From Lithobates sylvaticus (taxonomy: Eukaryota > Chordata > Amphibia > Anura > Ranidae), in assembly GCA_028564925.1 (NCBI GenBank), contig CM053034.1, positions 92,761,626 through 92,825,625 on the forward strand: DNA of 64,000 nucleotides, given 5' to 3'. Every line of letters starts with the position of its first letter. Position 1 is the first letter of the stretch. The notes under the pieces are model-generated. The model had not been told where the DNA came from. It worked only from the letters and a program-made list of their open reading frames with translations, and did not search any database. Made by a program: the position numbers and the translations under genes. Below, piece after piece: positions 14,301 to 26,700 of the stretch.

Positions 14301-17300
14301 GCGCAGCAGCAGGGACGGCCTGCAACTCAGGTTGAACCGGAGCAGCCACAGTGGGAGATTCCAGGTGAGCCGTGCGACTCAAGAGCATTTGTAATGCCAT
14401 GGCAAACTGATCCATGTGGTGATCTTGCTCATCCAATCTGGAAATTTTTTTACCAAGTGGATTGACTGTATCTTCTGAATTCATGGCCTTCGCCTACTGT
14501 CAGAAACCATGAAATCAGACCCAGACAGAAGTACAGTTAAATCACACTTGTTTAAAAATAAAAGGAAATAGAACAAACGTAGTCAAAACATAGCCAGAGT
14601 TCAGGAACTGGAACGGATAGTCAGACAAGCCAAACATCAGGGAGCCAGGGATGAGCGTGGTAAAACAGCAAGCAGGATCTGGAGCCAGAAGGGATGTCAG
14701 CCAAGCAAGTCTTTTAACAGGAATGCAGGAGAGCATCTCTGTGATGTTGACTAAGGCGAAGCAAGAGATCCTCTGGGCTGAACGGCTTAAGTAGGCAGGA
14801 CTGATGAGCAGGATATCATAAACAGCTGGGTACCTGTGGAGAGATAGGAGCTGGCAATTAGCCGACAGCCGAGTGGCCAGCTCAGAGAAGGAAGGGCTGA
14901 GCCCAGCCCTGACACAGACATAGCCACTGATGCTAATTTGGCAGGTGTGGATTAGTGGCCCTGAATGCACACTGTGTTTAGAGCCATATACCTGCACCCA
15001 CACGCCTGTTAAATTAGGACCTGCGGCTGTGTTCCGATAGCATAACATAGACTGCCTGCACACAGTTTAGAGGGTCTAGTCACATAAACAAACCACTTAT
15101 TTAAACAATACAGGCCACAACATCCATGTGAATGAGCCCCAAGACCTCATTCACACACAAAGCAGGAATTTTGTTGTGTTTGTGTCCACTAATAATGATT
15201 TTAGTGTATTTTTAGCAAACTATTTGATATTTTCGAGGCGGGAGGGGGCCCTGACAGGTAGGCTGTATGGGGCCATGTGATTTCTAACAGAAGCCCTGAA
15301 TGTGACCCCAGTGCTGATGGAGAGGGGCAGGGGAGGGACAAACAAGGATTTTGTGCAGGAACCCAGTGTCCTCGTTATTAACTGATGGTGTCATTGGCTG
15401 TCAGAACACTGGTGCCTAGAAGATTGTAATGGTGCACAATAAAAACATGTGGCTTTGTGTAACTCAAAGCAATTGTTAGCCCAAAAAAAAATATTGATCC
15501 GATTCCCTTAAAGCATGTTATACAGCACAGTGCTTGTGCTGTGTAATTTGGCCCTCCGTAACACCTAAAATACCTGGCTGATCCTGCCTGGCTATACCCT
15601 CCCCTCTGTAAACTGACCACTGTTTATCATGGCTGCTGAGCCCTGACACTGTGGTCATTTTACGTGCCTCCGTCATCCGCAGCTCTCCTGTCCTCCTTTG
15701 TCCTCTCTCCCTCCTCCCTCTCTCCCTGCCTGTCTGCTTCTGTGTCAGTGCCCACCCCCCCTCCCGTCATGCCGCTGCATTTACATTTTATACAATCCTG
15801 TCTGGTTAATAATCCTATGTGCCCCTATGTCTATATTTTATAATAATAAGCCGTTCTTTACCAATTTTCAGAATGCCGATCACCACTCACATGACCTGCC
15901 ACCTCTCTACTCCCCTCCCAACTGACGTCAGCAGGGAATCCTCGATCCCACCCTCTGCAACTGTCAGACAGGGAGAGAGGGCGATCAGCGCTCTGAAAAC
16001 TGGTGAAGAACGTCTTATTTTTATAAAATACAGACACAGGGGCGGACTGACCATTCGGCCACTCGGGCACTTCCCGAGGGCCCCGGGCCACTAGGGGGCC
16101 CCATCAGGGTTGCCAGCCTCAGTAAAACCAGGGAGAGTATGTAAAAATCTGTGTTTTTTTTTTTAAAACTGTTTATGAAATGTCCCTTACCGACATCCTG
16201 GTCTAAAAATCCCAAGATTATAGCTGCCCCACCTCTCCAGTACCTTCTCAGCCAATAGAAACATGTCTGTGTATACTGTGTGTACATGTATGTGTATACT
16301 GTGTGATTGTATACTGTGTGTGTGTATACTGCGTGGCCCCATAATCTCTGATTGTCTGGGGGCCCCATAACCTCCTATTGCCCGGGGGCCCCATGAGTTG
16401 GATGGTATAAAGTTGATTAAATGGTTTAACAACCACTTTGAAGGGAGGCTTGATCCACCTGCTAGCTTGTATACAATTTTTGGGCAATTTTTAGGCATTT
16501 TGCCAAGGCACCCCTGAAAAAAACCTATAGGCAACCCAGGGTGCCTGGGTACCTTGGTTGAAAAAGGCTGCTCTAGATTCCCTTTCATTTTCTGAATTAG
16601 ATTCCCTTTTCTACTCATCAAATTTACATCTCTGATAAAGATGTGAAGCGTATTTGTGAAGCGTACTCTAAAAATACTACAGTATAACATTGCATGTACT
16701 TTATCAATAACAAGTTGATACAAAAATTACCTGTTACAGTGCAGTCGATTTTTCCTGAGTGGCAAACACTAAAAAGAGATAAAAAATATATTTTTGTGTA
16801 AAACAAGTGACAGCCAGATTATATACCTCGAGCTGGGTTTACCTTTAAAGGACACCTGTACTGAGTTATGTAGGATACCATGTTTGACCTCACCTGCAAA
16901 TGCTAGTAGTCTGACTGTCATGCTACTCTAATGGCTTCAATTACTCCTTATTCCCTGACTCAGAACAAGTGAATAGATCAGGTGTTTTCACTCTGACTTT
17001 ACTGATCTGAATGTTTGTTCCAGGGAGGTGACTTTTGGTACTTAAGTAAGATATAGCCAGGCATGTAACATTTTCTGAAGGAGATCAGCAATGGTGGTAT
17101 CCACATTTCTCTCATGACAGGTGTCGTTTTAGGCAGGTAATGTATAAGGAGCCTTATTATTCCAGCTCACGCCAGCAGCATACTATATGTGAGCAATGTT
17201 TGCTCTGCTTTTCCAGCTAAATGATGCTCTCCTGCTCATGTACACCACATATGTACATTAACTTTAGCCAACACAGACAGATGATGATCAGGGATAATAA

Positions 17301-20300
17301 TTAATGTGAGTGAATTCAAAAGTAAATAAAAATTGTTCATTCTGAATATTTACCAGTGCAAGGCTAAAGCCTCATACACACGATCGGACCGTGGACCAAC
17401 TTTCCCGTGGATTTTTGTCCAAAGGGCGTTGGCCCTCAAGATGGTATTGCATACACACGGTCGGACTTTTGAGTCAACCAACACGAACGTAGTGACGTTT
17501 CAACGTACTGACGACACTTCAAAAGAGGACGTTCGAATACTCCAGCGCCACCTTTGGTCAACTTCTATATTGTTGTCTGATCTTTTGCATTGGTTCTGAG
17601 TATGCGTGTTTGTATTGTGGGCAAGAGTCCGATGGTTTTCTGTACACACGGTCGGACTTTGGTCCATCGGACTTTTGTTGGCAGAAAGTTGGTCCGTTCA
17701 CACAGCCAACAAAAGTCCGATGAAACCTGGAAAAAGTTGGTCCGATGGAGCGTACACACGGTCGGATGTTGGTCCAAAACAGCTAATTTGCATGTTGGTT
17801 GTCAAAAAGTCTGATCGTGTGTACGGGCCTTTATACTAACAAAGGTTAGCAAAGCAAAAAGCTGAAAGCATTTGTAGATTAGTAGAATATCAGTTATAGA
17901 TCACATAAGTATAATACAATTAAAAGCACCAGCACTTGAGTATGTATGACCACTAATAATATATTTTATGCATCATGCTACAAAAATTGCATTAATCGTG
18001 TCTTTCTTTCTTTCTTTAATAAGTGCAATGACAATGCAGGTTCATTAAAATAAAAGACATGTTTACCATTTAAGCATGGCTTGATTTAAAAGGAGAATAG
18101 GCTTACTGCAGAGCTTTTACAAGTCCATGCTACCAGTAGACTTGTGCACTGCCAAAGAATTCGTTCATGTTTGTTTTCCTTTCATTCGTTTTATTTTATT
18201 TTTCCGTTTTTCGGGTCATTCGTTATGATCGCAATTAGTAAATTCGTTCATTCGCACATTCGTAAATTCGTACATTCGTAAATTCGTAAATGCATAAATT
18301 TGTTCATTCGTAAATTCGAAAATTCGAAAATTTGGAAAGACGAAAATCTGAATACCCATAAAATAGAAAATCTGAAATAGTGACTAACTATTAAATTATA
18401 GGTATTTGTCAAATTTGGCTGTTAGTGAACACGAATTTATCTGAAGTTACGAATTATCCGAAATAACGAACGCTGCATCTAAACAAAATGGAACTAATTA
18501 ATAACAAATAATAATAATAAAACATTTTTATTATTATTATTGTTATTTATTATTATTAATGCATTACGTTCCATTTGTTTGTATACGGCATTCGTTATTT
18601 CGGATAATTTGTAACTTAAGATAAATTTGTATTTGTTACGTTCACTAACAGCCAAATTTAAAAAGGAAATTACAATACCTATAATTTAATAGTTAATACT
18701 AGTTAAGTTATTATTAGTTAATTATAAATTCAGATTTCCGAATTTTCAAATTTATGAATGTACGAATTTGCGAATGTACGAATTTACGAATGTGCGAATA
18801 TATGAATTTCCGAATGTGCAAATGTACGTATTTACGAATGTACGAATTTACAAATTTTCGAATATTCGAATTTACGAATATTCGGAAAAATTTGTTAAAT
18901 AAATTTTTCCGAATATTTGAAAATTTGTAAATTCGTACATTCGTAAATTCGTACATTTGCACATTCATAAATTCGTACATTCGTAAATACTTACATTTGC
19001 ACATTCGTAAATTAGTACATTTCCGAATTAACGAATTTGTTGAAATTCGTTAAAAAACTAATTCGGAACGAAACGAATTGCACATGTCTAGCTACCAGTG
19101 CTGGCACTGGCAGGCCTGCATGCCCAGTGCAATGCTTTCATCTTCAGCTTGTATGGCTAAGAGGCAACTTTGCTTTTAAATGGCCATGCTATTTTTGAGC
19201 ATACTCCCATCCTTACAGGTCTATATGGACAAAGGGAACATTCTGCTGGCTGTAAAATGAAGAGCGTTCCAACAAATCTATTTTATATTCAAGCCCAACT
19301 CTGTTTAACTACTTAAAGTCTAGTTAAAGTGGGTTTACACTTTTATTTTGGCATACTAGTGTATGTTTTATAACTTGTCATAATGATGTTTCTTTAAAAA
19401 TTGAAAAGTTACAAAGCCCAAAAAAAAAAAAACATCAGCCAACTGAAGTAAAACACTTTGGAATAATTATGTAAATTTATAATATTTCAGGTCTTCTGCT
19501 TCAATTAGCAAACCATGGGGCATAAAAGACATATACATTGCATGTATACCTCCTCTGTACATGTACAAGTGTACGTCTTTCTATATGTCTACATATATTT
19601 CTATCTAAATAATATTTGACAATCAGATCATTTGATCATGCCTAACCAGCCTATAACATTTATTAGTCTTCCTGGTACTGCTGAACAAATCAACAAAGTG
19701 CTAGTTGCTAGCCTTCTGGCTCCATAGTGAACCATCTATAACTTAACAACCTCCACTGCATACTGTATACCAACAGCCTTATCCCACCATGCTGGTGAAT
19801 ATTTTCAGTTACAGCTTCTTACCATTTATAACAATCCCGGTAAACAGGCACTTCCTTGCCAATCTCATAGTGAGTATTATTAACATAGCAGCCACAATTC
19901 TCCTTTGTCACACATATCTTGGTCTCTTCATCAAAAATAGGCTTCTCCGGAGGGCAGGATGGGTAACAGCCTTAAAACCAGAAATGTACAAACAGTGAAA
20001 ATACAGAAAAACAAAACTATAGATTTGTTCTAGGTTTTAGGTATGTAAAGCTGCTTAAAATGCTTATATTATACTCCTTATAATGACCTCAGGAGATATA
20101 TAGACCATGTAAACTCAAGCACAGACATCTCACCAAATCTCGATTCAAATACCAAGCGATATAAGAAATTGTCATGTTTTGATTTGATTTAATTCTCCAG
20201 CATATGCTAAAACCTAAATATCAGTTTTGGGTGAATAGATCCTTAATGCTATGGCATACATTAGATAACACAAGAATAATACTATGACATGAGATACTCC

Positions 20301-23300
20301 TGGAATACTCACCTTCCAGGTAAGTGATGGTAACATTAGTGTAGACGTTGTTAATTGAGCGACACGTTTCTATGTTGTGGTTGCCGCAAGGGTGATAATG
20401 CCACTCACATTCATCTTTAGGGTTATAGTAGTCACAAAATATGGCTGTGGGGAAACAGTTAACCAATGCTTTTTAATATATCCTTTGAACATACAGGGGG
20501 ATAATAAGTACTACTTGCTAATTACAGATTCTAAAAATTGTGTAACTGATCTGATTGTTAGTAGAATGTATAACAGCTATAAACTATAAGCTTTAAACCT
20601 AAATCTGCAAAATATACTGTTATAGATGTCCTAAAAATACAGTAAAATATAGTTCATGGAATGTTGTTGTTTTATATCTTTCTTATTAGGAGTGATTTGT
20701 TTCTGTACTTGTTAACTTATGTATTTAAGGGTTACAACCCCTGCCCTCTAGAATTGGAGTTTGAGACTAAGAAGAGAAAACATCACCAATACTCCATGTA
20801 AGCACCTTTGTAGGCATATTCCATTAAGACCCATTATAACGGATCATCTACTATTGACCTAATGTTTGTACCTTTTGTGGCCAGTGGTAAATGCTGTGAT
20901 TTAGTATGTTAACATAATGGGATATGGATACAACTCTGTTTATAGGATACTTTTTTGTGGGCTTGCTAAGTGCTTTTGGTAGGACAATCCACAGATACCT
21001 GCATGGGCAGAAGGATCAGTAGACATCTCTATTCCTCTACAGCAATAACCAACATCTTGGGATTTCCCACTGGGAACAAAGAATACTTCAAGAGTGCACA
21101 CAAACAAAAGGAATAAGACTGGCCAAACATTATACATTTTTTCTTTAGATTTAACAAAACCATATAATATGAGGTCAAACCTAAGCGCTTTTAATTTGTG
21201 TTGAAATTGTATCAGGCAGGCCTTTTCACTACTTAGTTGAAGGTAAATCTAAAGGAAATTGAATAAGAAAACTGTATAATGTATGGCCAGCTTTAGACAG
21301 GCAATGAATACTATTTGCTAAGGTCAATATCTGACTGAATTGTCTTACACTATGAATATTATCAGAAGGTAAACGCTTACCTAAAGGGTACTTAAAGCCA
21401 TTGTTTCCTTTTGAGATGGAAGGGGAAGGAGTAGAACCTTTGTCAGATTTTATTGCTGTCTTATAGGGTATTTTATAGCCGATTAACCCTCTGTATGTGT
21501 TCTAGTCACCATTTTCAAAAATGTTGAGTTGTAACTGGAGCAAGAATGGAAGGGAGTCTTTCAGTGGGGACACTGGTTCAGGGGATGACTGTCTATGGTA
21601 AGATTTCCCTTGCTTTAATGAGATCTGCTCTCATTTAGAGTTGTTTAATGATGGGAAGTGAAGGAAAAACTCCCAATTGTGGCATGTACAGTAAATAGAT
21701 ACAGATATACAGTAGATATACTTCAAAATTCTTTATTGCTCTCAGACTTATTTGTAGCAACTATTTCAAACTGCATATAATGCATTGTTTGTTACCTCTT
21801 TTTGTAATCAAATAATTACTAGGTTTCAATGATTTTAGTAAATCTCTACTCACGACATATGTCTGGTGTTCGCCAGTAGACACAGATTCCAGCTTTGGTG
21901 CATTCCTGACCATAGGCAGCTACTGCTGTGCAGAAGCAATCACAGTCTCCACCGCTGTCACAGGAACAAGCGTCACTCACACAGGCCTCATAAAAAGGTA
22001 TTGGATCCACCTTGTAAAAGATGAATGTATTGACTTGTTTAGATATTCATAAAAGCTAACATTGAAGCTTTTCTGCCTTCAATGAAGTTTGACTCGTCCA
22101 GTAACTGATGATATAAAACTCCAAAATATTGAAAGATTTCCTTGTGCCGGTGCAAGATCATAAATTTACAGCTCCAAAACTTGATTTATGATTAAACTAT
22201 AGTAGCAAAATATGTCAAGGCACTTCATGTTATACCACTCTTTATGATCTACCGATTTATTAAAGCACTCCCAAGCCTGAATACTTAATATGTGGTCTGT
22301 TTTTCTAGATTGTCAGATATTACCTGTTACCTCTTTTGAAGAACCCATTTAATTACAAACAACATTTTCTCCTATAATCCTGTGCATTGAAACATCATTT
22401 ATCTGTTACCATAATTTTTAGAAGACACTAGTATTAAACAATCCATCTTGTTTCCTATATATGAACACAACAATCAAATTTCTCATTACTTTTGGCAGGT
22501 AGTCCAAGAGTTTAATGAGATTATGTTTCTACACTTTCATAATCCCTAAATAAGAACTGATCACTCTTTTCTTATCTCCTTACCTTGCTGTGGCAGGCTT
22601 GAAACATTTGGCCTTTAATGAGGCTGCATTGTTTCTCAGCCCAGGAGCGTCGGTGTGGGTTCTGATTGCAAGGGTTAATTACTGCGGCATATTCTGGACA
22701 GGTGGGGTCATACTTCCAGCTGAACCCAAACTCTAGCACATCAGTGACTGGCAACATGTGACTGGTTTTAAAATCATTTTGTGAATTGTCATCGAAGTTG
22801 CCACACAAGCCACATAGTTTGCCCTGGAGAAAAAATAAAATATTAATTTAGATGAAATCTCCATGAATAATAATTAGAATGTATAGCTATGAGATATTGT
22901 ATAGAGCATGTGGATTGTCATACATTAAAACTGCAAGTGAATTCCATGTTTAGATGGTGCTGTGTGTTACTAGTGTGCCTGGGGACTGTGTCACGGACCT
23001 GGTGCACTAACCACTAGGAATTGGGACCCAGCATCGCTGCTGCTGTACTGTGATGGAATTGGGTTCCGTTGAAGGAAAAGCCCTAGTGTGAGGGGTGACT
23101 AGGGTGTGCACAGGCACACTCGGGACACCCCATGCGTAGACCTATGCTTTATAGTATTCCCCTTCACTCCTCCCCTGACAGCTACATAAAAGATTATACA
23201 GAGAGATAAAGGAAAGATAGATGAGTTGGATCAGCACAGAGATTCATTATTTACACTCAAAAGAGGAGGGCTATGACATGCAAGGAGGGAGGGGCTGTGC

Positions 23301-23684
23301 TAAAGAATTCAATCTAGCAAGTTCAAGGGCACATTGCAAGTAAATAAAAAAATAATTTATGGAAAGGAAAACAAAACGAGTAAGCATTTCCAAATTGCAT
23401 GTTTTTAAATTAGGGACAGGGTCTCTTTAAACCAATGTATGCAACTTTCCTATGTCAGCTTTGGAATCCTCTTTGTAAATAGTTTGCCTTCAAAAATGTG
23501 ATCAAATCAAAAAAATATTTACCTTCTACCAAAATCCAAGAAGATTAGCAACACATTCTTCAGTAACCAAATGTTCCACTGACTACACTATGGTAAAGTC
23601 TGCATTTTAGCCCTCAAATACTGATACTTTCCCATGTCCCTTCTTATTTAGTGAATCTTAACATATTCTGTTAAGAGCTTTGGA

Positions 23685-23748
<64 letters not shown>

Positions 23749-26700
23749 ATACTACACGGTGGACATGTCAAAAGCTTACTACATTTTGGATAATAATCAC
23801 TTATTAAAAATCTAAAACTTCATTAAAAATGAATGAAAAACTTACTGGAGTTAAACATACAATATTTGGATTAATTAACTTTACCTCAAACTAGTTCTTA
23901 GTGTTTACTGCAACATAAGATATTGTAGCTTTTGTAGACTTTATGCAATACTAGTAAAATAGCTATTGCTGAAGTCATCTGGATAGCAGTTGATAGTTTC
24001 TGATGTCACTTATCACACTACAGACTACCGCCAATGTTGTTTAAACCAACTCATACTCAGATCCAAGTTGGGTATTATTTGCTTACCTTATAGGAAGGTG
24101 AAACTTTAATAAACATGGTGGTTTTCCTGTCCCATATCAGGATGATACCATTGCTTATTTCAATGACGAGATAAATACCAACTTCACGGGTTAGATAATC
24201 CACATGCTTCCCACCTTGTCCTTCCATCTTCTGTATGGTTTTCTCTGCTAATTTCAGTATCTCATTCTGAATTGAGAAAAATGTGTATATGAAACTCCAG
24301 ACTTTATTTTGTCTTATTATATTGTCTTATTATATGCCTTTTTACATGAAATAAGAAACAACATACATTTTTACATTACTTCATTTTTTTTTTTTTCTTC
24401 CTGGTAGGTAGATGTGCTATTGCGTTTGTAGCTTAAAAAATCCTTTGTGTCTGATTTTCTGCACTAATGGTTAAGCTCCCCACTGAACTCCCAACAAAAC
24501 CAATATACAATTCTACTAGTCTATAGTAAAGATAGTTAATTGAGTATCTTTACCACTCAATAATTACTTATTGTTACTGATGTTCCCTCCCTGTCAGAGC
24601 AAAGAGTCAGCCCAATGCTGGGTAGTCATAAACCTTGCTTTCGTTCAACCCAGCATGTTTTATTTTTTTTCATTCAACCCAGCCATTGGACAGGGAGCTG
24701 TACATATGGGCCCAGTCAGCCGGTTTCTGCTGAACTGATCATTTTTGGGTGATTTAAGCCCGTGTGTACCCATCTTGTGTCAGGATGCCCTTTATCCTAT
24801 CTCCCACCAGAGCTCACTGCTGATAACAGACACTAAAAAACAATTATGAAATAAAAAGGCTATCAAGAAAGATAACTAAAGGCTTTATTAATGGACAGTT
24901 GACCCTCTTCAGTAGCCTGTAAAATAGACATAAATGTTTTCTCCCGTGGGACTTTAAAGGCAATACATGATCCTTACACACGTTTTGTCATAGAAAATAA
25001 TATTACCTAGCTTTATTGACAATGCATATGAAACAAAATGCAAAAAATGCATATTGGCTTTTATACATGTATGATACAGCACTGATTACACAAGTCGTCC
25101 ATGGTTGTATACTAATATGCACTTTCCATAGTGCTTAACTTGTCTGCACCATTGCCAGGACAGACCCAGTAGCCTGAACTGCATGTAATTTATAAATTTC
25201 GAGCTCAGCTTCTATTGGAACCTTACATCCCAATTTCATGCTGACATTTTTAGCTCTGGCTGGGAGAGAATAAACATCACACACAGCAATCCCTAAACAG
25301 TAAGGCCTTATTCACATTCAGATTCTTACAAAGGCGTATTCCTGACTGGTCCTCTTTAAATGAAGTTTTTCACTTCAACTAGGGTTATAAGCAAAAATTA
25401 CAGATTTTGATTTGACCATCATATGAATATTAGAACCATAATGCAGCTATAGATATCCAAATATTATGGAACTCTATGAGTGTTGCTGTATTTGAAAAGT
25501 TTGTTACAGCGACATGGCTATATAAAAGATTGTTTTTTCAAGTTTTTCACAAATAATATACATACCCCTAGAAAGACCTTGATAGATTTTGAGCAAGTGA
25601 CTCCTGTAGTGCCACATCGGACATTTTCAGTGATGATACTGAAGCTCCCATCAGACTGGTTAGGACCACAATAATCCTGGAATTATGTGAAACAAATGTT
25701 TTTATGGTCCTAGCATGGCACACATAGGGAAAATTATTTTCTGTGAACTACACTGGTTGAATTACCTGAATGAATGAAATGCAGAATATATCAAATGCTA
25801 TTATAATATCAAGTAACATTCAATAGCTGAGTGTATTGTTTAACAGTTGATTAAAGGAATTTAAATAGTTTAGGAATATAAGATACTTTCATATTACCAA
25901 TGTGTTGGTTGCAGTGACCCAAAGAAACCAAGTAGCATTCGTATAAAATAGTAGCCAGGCAAATAAACATAATGGGGTTGATTTACAAAAGCCCAGGGCA
26001 GTTGCTCCAGAGCTTAGTAAATGAGGTGAAGCTTCACTTTGTGAAGAACACCCAATGACATGCAAGGAAAATAAAAAAATGACATTTCTGTTTGCACATA
26101 ATTGGATGATGGAGGTCAGCAGATGGTCCCTTTATTTATTAAGGAATTGATTAAATATACTTGCAAAGTGCACAGTCTATTTGCCTTCAGTAAATGAACC
26201 CCTCTGGCTCTTTACCATATAACCCCTACGGGATAGAGCAATAATTAATGTAAACACGGTTATTATGGTTTTGTATATGTTTATTGGTCCTGGGTGTGCA
26301 TATGCGTAAATTGTTCACCTGCATGTGTTATGTTCAGTAGTTTTTTTTTTGTTTTACATTTTTTAATTCATTTTCTTCTTGGTCTGTGTCTTTGGGGGGA
26401 ATGGCTGGAATATGTCCTTTTCCTACATACTTCGTACTAAAAAGTGTCCTTTCTAACTTAGATAAGGTATAATTTGTATGTTGTTTATTGTCACAAGGGG
26501 CCTATAACCCTTATAAAACTGTTATATAAGCTACCCATATAGAACCTTATAGTTCTTTAAGACTTACAAGTGACCTAATGACCATCAGTGGGACTAATTA
26601 GATGGCCGCTAAATAATAAAAATCCCAGAGGATCAAGCATTAAATGACTGCATTGGTAGCAGTATTCTTCACATTCATCTTACATTACATATATACAGAT

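Larger units (their letters stand above)
8563..14914 (-). mobile_element. Ty3/Gypsy LTR retrotransposon fossil (chromodomain type), broken
   Basis: Two similar direct LTRs of about 416 bp, each starting TGTCAG and ending CTGA(C/G)A, flank the element, and the 5-bp repeat cagac lies outside both ends (8558-8562 and 14915-14919). Read on the minus strand the order is gag-like (about 13450-14484, with a zinc-knuckle-like stretch), reverse transcriptase (about 12530-13200, YLDD box), RNase H, integrase (about 9690-10500), then a chromodomain (about 9040-9200, YLVHWKG). A purine-rich tract abuts the low-coordinate LTR. It is plainly broken, with several interruptions and a 1.35-kb DNA transposon inside. 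By hand count the LTRs differ at about 28 of 416 positions, so it is moderately old. It lies in muc2 sense, in an intron. Confidence 0.92.

Noticed and set aside
16187-16723. 178-codon minus-strand frame
   Set aside because: It overlaps repeat-like GGGGCCCC and GTGTATACTG sequence and has low-complexity [11 protein letters not shown] runs; no domain.
18714-19004. Minus-strand 96-codon frame with repeated FVNSxIRK
   Set aside because: It is translation of the ATTCGTAAATTCGTAC repeats of a palindromic element.
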